Shown here: piece after piece, positions 38,771 through 47,651 of the stretch
Position numbering within the stretch: the first letter of the stretch is position 1
Layout: every line of letters starts with the position of its first letter
DNA from: Gammaproteobacteria bacterium
GTDB lineage: Bacteria; Pseudomonadota; Gammaproteobacteria; SZUA-229
DNA length: 54,360 nucleotides
Reading direction: 5' to 3'
NCBI GenBank assembly: GCA_030595325.1
Contig: JAUVDN010000005.1
Location: 1 to 54,360 of the forward strand
The notes under the pieces: generated by a model
What the model was told of the DNA's origin: nothing
What the model saw: only the letters and a program-made list of their open reading frames with translations
The model's database searches: none
Position numbers and translations under genes: made by a program

Positions 38771-40129
38771 TTAGTTGCTCAAAATTCGAATCATATTTTT
38801 ATAATCTTCATAGATTTTGTTATCAGATTCTCTTAATTCTGCAATTTTTTTACAGCCGTGTATTACTGTTGTATGGTCTCTGCCGCCAAATGCAGCGCCT
38901 ATTTCAGGCAGGCTATGATTTGTTAATTCTTTAGATAGCGCCATTGCCAGTTGTCTTGGACGAGTTATAGAGCGGCTACGACGATTAGAATGTAAATCTG
39001 AAGTACGTATTTTGTAATATTCAGCGACTGTTTTTTGAATATTATCTATGGTAATAGTGCGTTCTTGTATGGCAATTAAATCACGTAATGCTTCTTTGGC
39101 AAACTCGAGGGTAATCGGTGAAGCAGTAAAGTTTGCGGTCGCTAATACTCGTCTGAAAGCACCTTCTAGCTCACGAATATTGGAACGAATTCTTTTTGCA
39201 ATGAAGAAAGCTACTTCACTGGGTAAATCAATACCGGCTTCTTCAGCTTTCTTTTGCAGAATGGCTACCCTTGTTTCCAGTTCAGGGGGATCTATACAGA
39301 CCGGTAATCCCCAGCCAAAACGTGATTTTAATCGCTCTTCCAGGCCTTCCACTTCTTTTGGGTAGCGGTCACAGGTTAAAATAATCTGACTGCCACCTTC
39401 CAATAAAGCATTGAAAGTGTGAAAAAATTCTTCTTGTGAGCGTTCCTTGCCGGCAAAAAACTGAATATCATCGACTAAAATAGCATCCAGAGAGCGGTAG
39501 TGCTGTTTAAAAGCATCAATAGCGTTGTGTTGTAATGCTTTTACCATGTGGCTAACAAAACGCTCAGAATGGATGTAGGTTATGCGAGCTCCCGGATTTT
39601 TTTGTAGCATCATATTACCCACAGCATGCATCAGATGGGTTTTACCTAAACCGACACCACCATAAAAAAACAAAGGGTTATATGATGAACCAGGGTTTTC
39701 AGACACCTGGATAGAGGCCGCTTTTGCTAATTGATTAGATTTACCTTCAACAAAGTTATCAAAGGTAAAAAGCGGATTAATGTTGTGTTCTACAAAAGAT
39801 TGTTCAGCCTGAACTTTATTATTGCTTAAAAAAGCTTCTGTTCTTGGTCGTTCTAGAGGGGCAGCATTCTTAACAGGTGTTTTGTTTTGACTGCCAATTT
39901 CGATATTTAATTGAACAGATTGTTCAGCATCAATATCAAGTAAAATAGATTGAATTTTCTCATGAAAATTCTTTTTTACCCAGTCTTGAACAAAGCGATT
40001 AGGCGCTAAAAGTTTTATTTGATTGTTTTCTTCGATCACCTGAAGAGGTCTGATCCAGGTATTAAGTTGTTGATCTGTAAGCTCTAGTTCTAATCGTTGT
40101 AAGCAATTGGACCACATCGTTTTGCTCAC
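38771..40129 (-). CDS. dnaA: DnaA, replication initiator
   Basis: 452 residues. Domain I (1-80, [24 protein letters not shown]), a linker (about 85-115), and AAA+ domain III with Walker A GGVGLGKT (157-164), Walker B ILVDDIQF and sensor motifs. Domain IV ends with the DnaA signature [12 protein letters not shown] and [15 protein letters not shown]. Transcribed leftward into dnaN-recF-gyrB; divergent from rpmH. Confidence 0.99.
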   Translation of the reverse strand: MSKTMWSNCLQRLELELTDQQLNTWIRPLQVIEENNQIKLLAPNRFVQDWVKKNFHEKIQSILLDIDAEQSVQLNIEIGSQNKTPVKNAAPLERPRTEAFLSNNKVQAEQSFVEHNINPLFTFDNFVEGKSNQLAKAASIQVSENPGSSYNPLFFYGGVGLGKTHLMHAVGNMMLQKNPGARITYIHSERFVSHMVKALQHNAIDAFKQHYRSLDAILVDDIQFFAGKERSQEEFFHTFNALLEGGSQIILTCDRYPKEVEGLEERLKSRFGWGLPVCIDPPELETRVAILQKKAEEAGIDLPSEVAFFIAKRIRSNIRELEGAFRRVLATANFTASPITLEFAKEALRDLIAIQERTITIDNIQKTVAEYYKIRTSDLHSNRRSRSITRPRQLAMALSKELTNHSLPEIGAAFGGRDHTTVIHGCKKIAELRESDNKIYEDYKNMIRILSN

Positions 40130-40202
40130 TCAGATTAACCTCTCACATAGCTGATGAATCACTACAATACGGTGAATGATTCGAATTTATTGGGGGATTG
40201 AT

Positions 40203-40232
40203 TCTATACTGGATGCCCATACTTATCCACAA
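40203..40232 (-). promoter_or_regulatory. dnaA promoter with a DnaA box over the -35 region
   Basis: Minus strand TTGTGG (40232-40227), 18-bp spacer, TATAGA (40208-40203). The -35 overlaps the consensus DnaA box TTATCCACA at 40223-40231 (read on plus). A box in this position would let DnaA repress its own gene, as known for E. coli dnaA. Confidence 0.6.
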
Positions 40233-40327
40233 GCGAACGGTAATATAGTCCTTATAATTTAGGCAAAGCGCGCTAAATGTTTAAAAACAACCAATTAAAA
40301 TAACTGTAGAAAAGGGGATAAATAGTT

Positions 40328-40356
40328 TTGACTAAAGTGTTGATTATACGTAAAAT
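40328..40356 (+). promoter_or_regulatory. rpmH promoter (sigma-70 type)
   Basis: TTGACT (40328-40333), exactly 17 bp, TAAAAT (40351-40356), ending 42 bp before the rpmH ATG. Close to consensus and correctly placed for the rpmH-rnpA-yidD-yidC transcript. Confidence 0.75.
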
Positions 40357-40398
40357 GCCCGGCTCGCTTAAACATTGATATTATTAGGTTTTATAGTC

Positions 40399-40533
40399 AT
40401 GAAAAGAACATTTCAACCAAGCTGTCTAAAACGTGCCAGATCTCATGGTTTTCGTGCGCGTAGTCGTACTGTTGGCGGTCGTAAAGTATTAAAGGCCCGC
40501 CGTGCAAAAGGTCGTCATAGCTTAACCGTATAG
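40399..40533 (+). CDS. rpmH: RpmH, ribosomal protein L34 (not in ORF track)
   Basis: Found by eye; 44 residues. [20 protein letters not shown] followed by [19 protein letters not shown] is the L34 pattern; Cys9 replaces the usual Asn. Very basic large-subunit protein. Upstream of rnpA in the universal order. Confidence 0.98.
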   Translation: MKRTFQPSCLKRARSHGFRARSRTVGGRKVLKARRAKGRHSLTV

Positions 40534-40665
40534 CCTAATCTTTCATTATTAGTGCTTTTTTAAAGAGTTCTGATGTTTAGTTTTTAGGATAAGTTTAGGG
40601 CCAGCTGTAAAAAATTTCTGGCTCAGTTTAAATCCTAGAATTTTACATTAGCTCTGGTGCATGTA

Positions 40666-41022
40666 ATGCAACTGCCTAAACATGCCAAGTTGTTAAAAGC
40701 CGCAGACTATAATCGCGTTTTTGACAAACCTGCCCGCTCCTCGGATCGGTATTTTACCGTTCTAGCTCGACCAAACAATATGCAAAATTCACGTTTGGGT
40801 ATGGCGTTCTCAAAGAAAAAAGTAAAGCTTGCTGTCGCGCGAAATCGATTAAAAAGAATTTCACGTGAAAGCTTTAGACTTACACAGTTATCAGAAGAGA
40901 AAATTAATGCTGATTATATTGTGTTAGCTGGTGGGCAATGTGCAGTAGCGACCAATCAGCAGTTATTTCATTCATTGGAAAAACACTGGCAACAACTAAA
41001 TATAAAATGCGAAGAATTATAA
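40666..41022 (+). CDS. rnpA: RnpA, protein component of ribonuclease P
   Basis: Binds RNase P RNA to mature tRNA 5' ends. Contains RLGMAFSKKKVKLAVARNRLKRISRESFR, with the RNR motif (AVARNRLKR) that contacts RNA, and the N-terminal LLKAADYNRVFD. The track uses a GTG at 40657; I prefer the ATG at 40666 (118 residues, like the 119 of E. coli), although both are possible. Its 3' end overlaps yidD by 16 bp. Confidence 0.95.
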   Translation: MQLPKHAKLLKAADYNRVFDKPARSSDRYFTVLARPNNMQNSRLGMAFSKKKVKLAVARNRLKRISRESFRLTQLSEEKINADYIVLAGGQCAVATNQQLFHSLEKHWQQLNIKCEEL

Positions 41023-41246
41023 TTTTTATTATTCGTGGCTATCAGTATTTAATTAGTCCCTTTATGGCGCCTAGCTGTCGCTATACACCAAGCTGTTCAA
41101 ATTATGCTATCGAAGCATTCCAGCGGTTCGGTTTTTTTCGTGGTTTTATATTGGCAACACGCCGTATTATCACATGTCATCCATGGGGGCAGTGTGGTCA
41201 TGATCCTGTACCAACCTCTTTTACATTAAAAAGAACAATTAAATAA
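41007..41246 (+). CDS. yidD: YidD, membrane protein insertion efficiency factor
   Basis: 79 residues from ATG 41007 (MRRIIIFIIRGYQYLISPF); the longer track start lies in rnpA and is not supported. Family motif PSCRYTPSCSNYAIEAFQRFG and the Cys-containing CHPWGQCGHDPVP. A small amphipathic inner-membrane-associated protein that helps YidC-dependent insertion. Overlaps rnpA by 16 bp and precedes yidC by 24 bp. Confidence 0.95.
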   Translation: MRRIIIFIIRGYQYLISPFMAPSCRYTPSCSNYAIEAFQRFGFFRGFILATRRIITCHPWGQCGHDPVPTSFTLKRTIK

Positions 41247-41270
41247 TAATTATTTTGGAACAAAAGCATA

Positions 41271-42911
41271 ATGGGTAATCATCGCGTACTTTTATATTTC
41301 ACACTGTTTTTCATTATCTATATGATATGGGCGCAGTGGCAAATAGAATATGGTCCAAAACCTGTGCCTGTCGCTGAACAAACGCAGCAAAGCAACGGTG
41401 GCTTATTAAGCAGCGAAGATATTCCGCTGGCGGTTACTAGTGAAAATGGCAAACAGTCAATTTCCCCAGTTATTGATGATGTTGCTGTTAGTGAAAAAAT
41501 TACAGTAATTACAGACATTCTGGAAATAGAAATTGATACCAAAGGCGGTGATGTAAGTCGAGTTGTATTACGTGACTATTCTGTAACTGCTGAAGCACCA
41601 GAAGAAAAACTTGTTTTACTTACAGATGCAAAAGTTAACTACCAGGTGGCTCAATCAGGCCTTGTATCAGTAAATAAAGGAGCGGCGCCTTCACATAATG
41701 CTATTTATAAAAGTGAGAGAAGCGAATACCGCTTAGCAGAAGGCACAGACATCATCGAAGTCCCTCTCTATTGGGAAAATAATGACGGCGTAAAAGTCAA
41801 AAAAGTTTTAACGTTTAAACGTGACGATTATGTGATCGATGTAAATTATTACATTACAGCAGGCGAGCAGAATTGGAGCGGCAGTGATTACATGCAGATA
41901 ACGCGTTCGCGTCCAGTAGAAGCAAATAGTAATGCCTTTATTCGAACCTATACTGGTGGCGTTGTATATAATGAAGAAATCAAATATGAAAAATATGATT
42001 TTGATGATATCGCCGATGAAAATTTAAACTATCAATTAAATGATGGTTGGTTTGCCATGATTCAGCACTACTTTTTAGCTGCCTGGATACCTGAATCTGG
42101 AAAAGATAATTTATATTTCAGCCGCTATAATCGAAATATTGATCATTATACGGTTGGCGCGCGTACATCAGCAATATCAATTGATGCGGGTCAAGAGGGT
42201 GAGATTACTTCGCGTTTAGTTGTTGGTCCTAAATTACAATATAGACTTGAAGAAACAGAACCAGGTTTAGACTTAACCGTTGACTATGGCATTCTCACCA
42301 TATTTGCTAAACCATTATTTTGGTTGTTAAACGCGTTTAATGATATTTTTGATAACTGGGGCTGGGCAATTATATTTTTGACGATAACAGTTAAAGCTAT
42401 TTTCTATAAGTTATCAGAGATGAGCTACAAATCGATGGCAAAAATGCGCAAAGTTGCTCCGCGCATTAAAAAGATGAAGGAACAATTTGGTGATGATCGT
42501 CAGGCGATGAGCAAGGCGATGATGGAGATGTATAAACGGGAAAAAATTAACCCGATGGGTGGTTGTTTTCCTATCCTTGTACAGATGCCGGTATTTATAT
42601 CTCTGTACTGGGTACTGCTCGAAAGTGTCGAGATGCGTCACGCACCATTTATTCTTTGGTTAACGAACCTTACAGAAAAAGACCCATATTTTGTATTGCC
42701 TGTATTAATGGGTATCTCAATGTTTATCCAGCAGAAATTGAACCCTGCACCGATAGATCCTATTCAGCAAAAAGTATTTCAGATACTGCCTTTTGCTTTT
42801 ACCATCATGTTTGCCTTCTTCCCATCGGGTCTAGTGCTCTACTGGGTAGTTAATAATATACTGTCGATAGCGCAGCAATACGTTATAACCAAGCGCATAG
42901 AGAATAGTTAA
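41271..42911 (+). CDS. yidC: YidC, membrane protein insertase
   Basis: Inner-membrane insertase of the YidC/Oxa1/Alb3 family, 546 residues. N-terminal anchor (about 5-22, VLLYFTLFFIIYMIW), a periplasmic beta-sandwich domain (about 60-340), then the conserved membrane core from about 355 (WGWAIIFLTITVKAIFYKLSEMSYKSMAKM). The core includes the cytoplasmic KINPMGGCFPILVQMPVFISLYWVL region and final helices. Size matches E. coli (548). Confidence 0.98.
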   Translation: MGNHRVLLYFTLFFIIYMIWAQWQIEYGPKPVPVAEQTQQSNGGLLSSEDIPLAVTSENGKQSISPVIDDVAVSEKITVITDILEIEIDTKGGDVSRVVLRDYSVTAEAPEEKLVLLTDAKVNYQVAQSGLVSVNKGAAPSHNAIYKSERSEYRLAEGTDIIEVPLYWENNDGVKVKKVLTFKRDDYVIDVNYYITAGEQNWSGSDYMQITRSRPVEANSNAFIRTYTGGVVYNEEIKYEKYDFDDIADENLNYQLNDGWFAMIQHYFLAAWIPESGKDNLYFSRYNRNIDHYTVGARTSAISIDAGQEGEITSRLVVGPKLQYRLEETEPGLDLTVDYGILTIFAKPLFWLLNAFNDIFDNWGWAIIFLTITVKAIFYKLSEMSYKSMAKMRKVAPRIKKMKEQFGDDRQAMSKAMMEMYKREKINPMGGCFPILVQMPVFISLYWVLLESVEMRHAPFILWLTNLTEKDPYFVLPVLMGISMFIQQKLNPAPIDPIQQKVFQILPFAFTIMFAFFPSGLVLYWVVNNILSIAQQYVITKRIENS

Positions 42912-42931
42912 AGTAGATTAACTTATAGAAA

Positions 42932-44272
42932 ATGAATAACGATACCATCGCTGCCATTGCCACTCCTTCTGGTCAGGGTGGCGTTGGTATTATTCGTATC
43001 TCTGGCCCACAATCTGCGGGTATCGCTGAAAAAATTTCAGGTCTGTGCCCTGCTCCTCGTTTTGCTCATTACGGAGCATTTATCGATACAAATAAAGATA
43101 TTATTGATAGTGGCTTAACGCTCTATTTTAAAAAACCATTTTCATTTACAGGCGAAGATGTTGTCGAGTTACATGCGCACGGCGGCCCTGTTGTATTAGA
43201 TATATTACTAAAAGAAATTTTACAGTACGATGTTCGCCCTGCACGCGCTGGTGAGTTTAGCGAGCGCGCATTCTTAAATGATAAGATAGATCTTACACAA
43301 GCTGAAGCGATAGCTGATTTAATAGCCGCGGACAGTGAACAGGCTGCGCGTGCAGCAACGCGTTCTTTACAGGGCGAGTTTTCAAATGTTATTCATCAGT
43401 TAGTCGAAGAATTAACACAGTTACGTATTTATGTGGAGTCGGCTCTGGACTTCCCGGAAGAAGAGATCGATTTTCTTGCCGACGATGCTATTGCTAGTAA
43501 GCTCTACTCTGTACGAGAAAAACTATCTACGGTAAAAAAATCAGCTCAGCAAGGCCGCCTGTTAAAAGAAGGTATGACAGTAGTTATTGCAGGGAAACCA
43601 AATGCGGGTAAATCTAGCTTGCTAAATCAGTTGGCAGGACAGGAGTCAGCAATTGTTACAGAGATAGCCGGAACAACGCGAGATATATTGCGAGAGCATA
43701 TACAGATAGATGGCCTACCCTTGCACATAATAGATACAGCCGGTTTGCGCGATAGCGATGATGTCATTGAGCAGGAAGGTGTTAAACGTGCAAAAAAGAT
43801 GATCGAAAAAGCGGATCGTGTATTGTTTGTTGTCGATATTAATGATGATAGAGCTGATAGTGAAAAAGTTTTATTAGAGTGTGTGCCCAAAGATATAGGG
43901 GTTACCACTATCTATAATAAAATAGATAAAAAAGAACAGAGTGCGAAAATTGCTGAAGATGGAAATGCTATCTATCTTTCAGCCAAGAGCGGATCCGGTA
44001 TAGATTTGCTTCGCCAACATTTAAAAAGCTGTATGGGATATAAACAAAAAAATGAAGGACAGTTTATTGCGCGCCGCCGCCACTTAGATGCCATTGATGT
44101 CGCCGAACAAAACCTGCATACGGCAGATATTAATTTACATGAGTTAAAAGCAGGTGAATTATTAGCTGAAGAATTAAAATTTGCCCAGCAAGCTTTATCT
44201 TCAATTACGGGTGAATTTAGCAGTGATGATCTGTTAGGCCGTATATTTACGGATTTTTGTATCGGTAAATAA
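42932..44272 (+). CDS. mnmE: MnmE (TrmE), tRNA-modification GTPase
   Basis: Works with MnmG to modify U34 of certain tRNAs (cmnm5U). The N-terminal folate-binding domain starts [22 protein letters not shown]. The helical domain is interrupted by a G domain with G1 [15 protein letters not shown]2 TTRDI, G3 DTAGLR and G4 NKID. The C-terminus FCIGK carries the essential Cys. 446 residues. 20 bp after yidC. Confidence 0.98.
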   Translation: MNNDTIAAIATPSGQGGVGIIRISGPQSAGIAEKISGLCPAPRFAHYGAFIDTNKDIIDSGLTLYFKKPFSFTGEDVVELHAHGGPVVLDILLKEILQYDVRPARAGEFSERAFLNDKIDLTQAEAIADLIAADSEQAARAATRSLQGEFSNVIHQLVEELTQLRIYVESALDFPEEEIDFLADDAIASKLYSVREKLSTVKKSAQQGRLLKEGMTVVIAGKPNAGKSSLLNQLAGQESAIVTEIAGTTRDILREHIQIDGLPLHIIDTAGLRDSDDVIEQEGVKRAKKMIEKADRVLFVVDINDDRADSEKVLLECVPKDIGVTTIYNKIDKKEQSAKIAEDGNAIYLSAKSGSGIDLLRQHLKSCMGYKQKNEGQFIARRRHLDAIDVAEQNLHTADINLHELKAGELLAEELKFAQQALSSITGEFSSDDLLGRIFTDFCIGK

Positions 44273-44301
44273 TTTGTTGGTAAAAGTATGATTATCAGCT
44301 G

Positions 44302-45120
44302 TTATAGCTGGGACACAAAATTCTCTAATACAGACCAGAATACCATCGTGTGACTGATTTCAGAGTGGCCCTCATTATCAAACCAGTGTTTCATTTTGGG
44401 TTTATTCGCTTTTTCAAATAATTCCTCACCATGCCAGAATGCTATAACCGGATCATCCCGGCTATGAGTAATGAAAAAAGGTGTATTGATATGGTCAATC
44501 TTGTCGATACTGGCAAACTTATCAAAAGGAACCAATGAGTAGGTAGTTTTAACTCTAAACGCAGTTGTAAAAGGGCTTTCAACGATTAAAGCCGCCACAG
44601 GGTTATTAAAGGCCAGATCAGTGGCGATAGCCGCGCCCAGTGAGTGACCATATGAAATAATATGCTTGGGCTTAAATTTTCGCTCTTTTACAAGGTAGTT
44701 ATATACGGCCTGTACATCGTTATAAACTTGCTGTTCAGAGGCTCTCCCCTCACTTAAGCCATATCCGCTGTAGTCATAAATTATTATAGAGTAACCATGT
44801 TTATAAAAGTTATTCTTCAAATGTGTTAATTGACCAATATCAATAGCATTACCGTGACTATATAGAACGGTGTAGTTGGCGTTAGGGTTAATTAATAAAT
44901 TCGCAACGACAGTTTGCGTACTGCCCAGTTGGTTACTATTATCAGAAGTGATATAAATCAGATTATCGGCGGGGGAGTAACTAGTGGCGGGTGGTAAAAA
45001 TATGAGATCGTCACTATATAATAGCCCTACCCCGATTAAGAACAAATAAATGGGCGAGAGAATAAAAATAAGCTTTAAAAACAGCTTTTTAATAAAAAGA
45101 AATGTACGATTGGCTACCAT
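44302..45120 (-). CDS. Membrane-anchored alpha/beta hydrolase (ABHD17/BEM46-like)
   Basis: 272 residues with an N-terminal hydrophobic anchor (about 13-34). Hydrolase core: oxyanion motif SHGNAIDIGQL (88-98), DYSGYGLSEG (116-125), nucleophile Ser160 in YGHSLGAA, Asp223 (SRDDPVI) and His252 (EGHSE). Resembles the serine aminopeptidase S33/BEM46 group; the substrate is unknown. Convergent with mnmE (29-bp gap) and divergent from purU. Confidence 0.88.
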   Translation of the reverse strand: MVANRTFLFIKKLFLKLIFILSPIYLFLIGVGLLYSDDLIFLPPATSYSPADNLIYITSDNSNQLGSTQTVVANLLINPNANYTVLYSHGNAIDIGQLTHLKNNFYKHGYSIIIYDYSGYGLSEGRASEQQVYNDVQAVYNYLVKERKFKPKHIISYGHSLGAAIATDLAFNNPVAALIVESPFTTAFRVKTTYSLVPFDKFASIDKIDHINTPFFITHSRDDPVIAFWHGEELFEKANKPKMKHWFDNEGHSEISHTMVFWSVLENFVSQL

Positions 45121-45186
45121 TAGATAATAATTATAGTGATGGTTTACCCTCTTTAGACGTTTTAAAACAACATAAGTTAAATAATA

Positions 45187-46056
45187 ATGACAGATTCAAC
45201 AAAAAACGCGGCTATCTTGCTAATTCATTGTCCGGATAAGCCCGGCATTGTCGTTGCGATTACAGACTTTATACATAATAACAGTGGTAATATTTTGTAT
45301 TTGGATCAGCACGTAGACAGTGAGCGTGGCGTATTCTTTATGCGCATAGAATGGGATTTAGAGAATTTTGCTATTAAGCGTGAAAAAATAGCGGAATATT
45401 TCGAAACATTGGTTGGTTCGCGTTATGAGATGACCTCGCAGTTACACTTTTCTGAGACTAAGTTGCGCATGGCGTTATTCGTTTCGAAAATGTCGCATTG
45501 TTTTTATGATTTATTGGCGCGTTACGAGTGTGGTGAATTAAATGTTGAAATACCAATTATCATCAGCAACCATACAGACCTACAGCACGCAGCAGAACGC
45601 CTGGGCATAGAATTTCACTGCATATCAATTACCAAAGAGAATAAAAAACAGCAGGAAGAAAAACAAAAGGTATTATTACAGCAGCATAAAATCGATTTTG
45701 TTGTACTGGCTCGTTACATGCAGGTTTTAAGTGATGATTTTGTAAGAGACTATCCGCAAAAGATTATTAATATACACCATTCGTTCCTGCCAGCTTTTCC
45801 TGGTGGCCGTCCTTATCACAGTGCTTATGAAAGAGGCGTTAAGATTATCGGTGCAACCAGCCATTATGTAACGGCTGAACTAGACGCTGGTCCAATCATC
45901 GAGCAGGATGTTGTTCATGTCAGCCATAAAGATTCTGTAGAAGATATGGTGAGAATAGGAAGAGACCTAGAAAAAATAGTACTCGCACGTGCGGTTAGGC
46001 ATCATGTGCACCACGACCTGCTGGTCTACGAAAATCGCACAGTGGTGTTTGAATAA
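45187..46056 (+). CDS. purU: PurU, formyltetrahydrofolate deformylase
   Basis: Hydrolyses 10-formyl-THF to formate and THF, balancing one-carbon pools. An N-terminal ACT domain (about 9-85; ILLIHCPDKPGIVVAITDFI) is followed by a formyltransferase fold with INIHHSFLPAFPGGRPYHSAYERGVK (catalytic His and loop) and GATSHYVTAELDAGPIIEQD (catalytic Asp). 289 residues against 280 in E. coli. Confidence 0.97.
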   Translation: MTDSTKNAAILLIHCPDKPGIVVAITDFIHNNSGNILYLDQHVDSERGVFFMRIEWDLENFAIKREKIAEYFETLVGSRYEMTSQLHFSETKLRMALFVSKMSHCFYDLLARYECGELNVEIPIIISNHTDLQHAAERLGIEFHCISITKENKKQQEEKQKVLLQQHKIDFVVLARYMQVLSDDFVRDYPQKIINIHHSFLPAFPGGRPYHSAYERGVKIIGATSHYVTAELDAGPIIEQDVVHVSHKDSVEDMVRIGRDLEKIVLARAVRHHVHHDLLVYENRTVVFE

Positions 46057-46124
46057 TTGATATTAAGATGTGTAGTATTTATGAATAATACTATGGCAAA
46101 AATTTATTATAGGAGTGGAATAAT

Positions 46125-46367
46125 ATGACCGATAACTTAAACCAGAAATACGATCATCATAAAAAAATGGCATGGGTTATCTATGCTATAGCCGCAATAG
46201 TTCTTGCTGCTGTACTGGTATTGTTTGTTGCTGGAGACAATGAAGAAAGATTTTTCTACGGGTTAATGACTATAGCAGCAGCTTATGTTTTGAGACCCAA
46301 CGAAAAAATTATGGATAGGAAAATATTAAAGTATACGGGTGTTTCTAAACCTTCTAAGGAAGACTGA
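46125..46367 (+). CDS. Small membrane protein, unknown, 80 aa
   Basis: Hydrophobic helix at about 15-36 (MAWVIYAIAAIVLAAVLVLFVA) and a weaker one at about 43-56 (FFYGLMTIAAAYVL), with charged ends. AGGAG lies 8 bp upstream of the ATG. No family recognised. Follows purU by 68 bp; a functional link is not evident. Confidence 0.7.
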   Translation: MTDNLNQKYDHHKKMAWVIYAIAAIVLAAVLVLFVAGDNEERFFYGLMTIAAAYVLRPNEKIMDRKILKYTGVSKPSKED

Positions 46368-46460
46368 ATATCTATGCCTAAAAATTGTTCAAGCGTACAC
46401 CGTGGCGCTATAACTCGAGCATTAAACACTTAAGGCCAAATAAAACCTATAACGTAAGTC

Positions 46461-47177
46461 TTATTGTTGAACGGTTCTTCTGATTAAGCCTATAAATACC
46501 AGTCCTAAACTTAGCAGGGCCAGAATATTTGGCTCCGGCACATATTCAACATCGTGAGAATACGGGGCGAAACTATTTACTTGAATATCATCTATTGATG
46601 AGGTCATAAGGTCCCACTCACCGCCTGCAACGGTAAATAAATCAAAATGCAGACCGTCAACATCACCAAATAATTCGATGTCACTTATAGAAAACATCTG
46701 TGTATAACCTTTGCCAGTACCTGTCTCACCAGGCTGTACGTCATCTATATCACCAACGATTCCATCAAATTGAAATTCGTAAACTTCATAGTAGGTGTCA
46801 TAAATATTGTGAGGGGCAAGGCTGTTAGTGTCTTCCAGAGGTGGGTTGCCGTAGCCAGAAGTAAAATATGTCGCGCCATCAATAGTGATATTGAACGCGT
46901 CAGATGTAGTATCAGGAGAAGGAACGGCTGCTACAACGAGGTAAGCAAATAAACTGTCAGAATCCCAGGCATAAGAGCCATTACCACCGTCTTCTGAAGT
47001 AGCATTGGCATATGCGTATAGGTCAAAGTTCGGGGATGAGACGTCCCAGGTTTCAGTGGCGTTGTTATAGTACCAGTCATCAGAACCATCGCCAGCAAGT
47101 TGCAACGACGGTATTGCCAGAACAGCAGAACTGAATGTGGCAAGTAATGTTAGTAATAAAGCATTTAAGGTTTTCAC
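46461..47177 (-). CDS. PEP-CTERM sorting-domain surface protein
   Basis: 238 residues with a GTG start and GGAG 8 bp upstream. A Sec signal peptide (about 1-21) is followed by an acidic, Tyr/Asp/Gly-rich beta domain without cysteine. The C-terminal sorting signal is VPEP, then a hydrophobic helix (LALLSLGLVFIGLI) and RR. Such proteins are processed by an exosortase (XrtA/EpsH type), usually along with exopolysaccharide export; no exosortase is in this window. The middle domain is not recognised. A sigma-54 promoter precedes it. Confidence 0.9.
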   Translation of the reverse strand: MKTLNALLLTLLATFSSAVLAIPSLQLAGDGSDDWYYNNATETWDVSSPNFDLYAYANATSEDGGNGSYAWDSDSLFAYLVVAAVPSPDTTSDAFNITIDGATYFTSGYGNPPLEDTNSLAPHNIYDTYYEVYEFQFDGIVGDIDDVQPGETGTGKGYTQMFSISDIELFGDVDGLHFDLFTVAGGEWDLMTSSIDDIQVNSFAPYSHDVEYVPEPNILALLSLGLVFIGLIRRTVQQ

Positions 47178-47216
47178 TTCTATATCTCCAGAGACAATAT
47201 TCTATATATATAAGAT

Positions 47217-47232
47217 AGCAACATTCGTGCCA
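47217..47232 (-). promoter_or_regulatory. Sigma-54 promoter of the PEP-CTERM gene
   Basis: Minus strand reads TGGCACGAATGTTGCT, an exact match to the -24/-12 consensus TGGCACG-N4-TTGCW with the obligatory 10 bp between GG and GC. The start site would fall near 47205, about 28 bp before the GTG start codon. RpoN-dependent expression of PEP-CTERM genes with the PrsK/PrsR system is known in exosortase bacteria. Confidence 0.85.
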
Positions 47233-47348
47233 TAGAGATTGTAATTTATGAGTTATTTACGGAGATAAATAAACTATTGATTTTACACGACATATGCGTG
47301 TTGCTGCTGTGCTCGTGTTTAAAGCATCTTTTACGTTTTATTCAAAAC

Positions 47349-47429
47349 TGTAAATTTTTTTGACAAAAAATGTAAGTTTTTATGCAAATTGCCATGATAA
47401 GGGGGCTTTAGGTGTAAATATAATTTACA
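47349..47429. promoter_or_regulatory. Candidate activator binding sites upstream of the sigma-54 promoter
   Basis: Palindrome TGTAAATATAATTTACA (47413-47429) and a weaker copy TGTAAATTTTTTTGACA (47349-47365) have centres 64 bp apart, about six helical turns. They lie about 137 and 201 bp upstream of the -12 element, typical for NtrC-family enhancers. TGTAAA-N5-TTTACA resembles the TyrR box (N6), whose HTH is of the same Fis type. Binding protein inferred, perhaps PrsR. Confidence 0.45.
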
Positions 47430-47651
47430 ATAAACTGCAGAATATGGTTATTAATTGTTCATCCAATAATCGATATGTATTAAGTCGTTGTTTAAATTAA
47501 GGTTTTAATTTTCGAGAGTTGTTGGTTTTTTTAAAGTAGACTTAAATCTGAGATACAATTTGGTTAACAAGTGACCAGAAGGGTTCATGCTTTCCCTCGC
47601 CCTCTTTAGGTCTACTAAACTAATGCCGAAGTGATGTACCTATGTAATTGT

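Larger units (their letters stand above)
47178..47651. other. Intergenic region between soeC and the PEP-CTERM gene
   Basis: 474 bp without a supported gene. It holds the sigma-54 promoter and two candidate activator sites listed separately. No clear rho-independent terminator for soeC was found; a separated pair AGTAGACTT (near 47536) and AGGTCTACT (near 47608) is the only long-range inverted repeat noticed. Confidence 0.5.

Noticed and set aside
40938-41006. Longer N-terminus of YidD in the track
   Set aside because: It lies within rnpA. YidD proteins start at the MRRIIIF-like segment.
44290-44310. CAGCT-N5-AGCTG as a terminator between mnmE and the hydrolase gene
   Set aside because: Short stem without a T-run on either side, and it overlaps the stop codon of the hydrolase gene.
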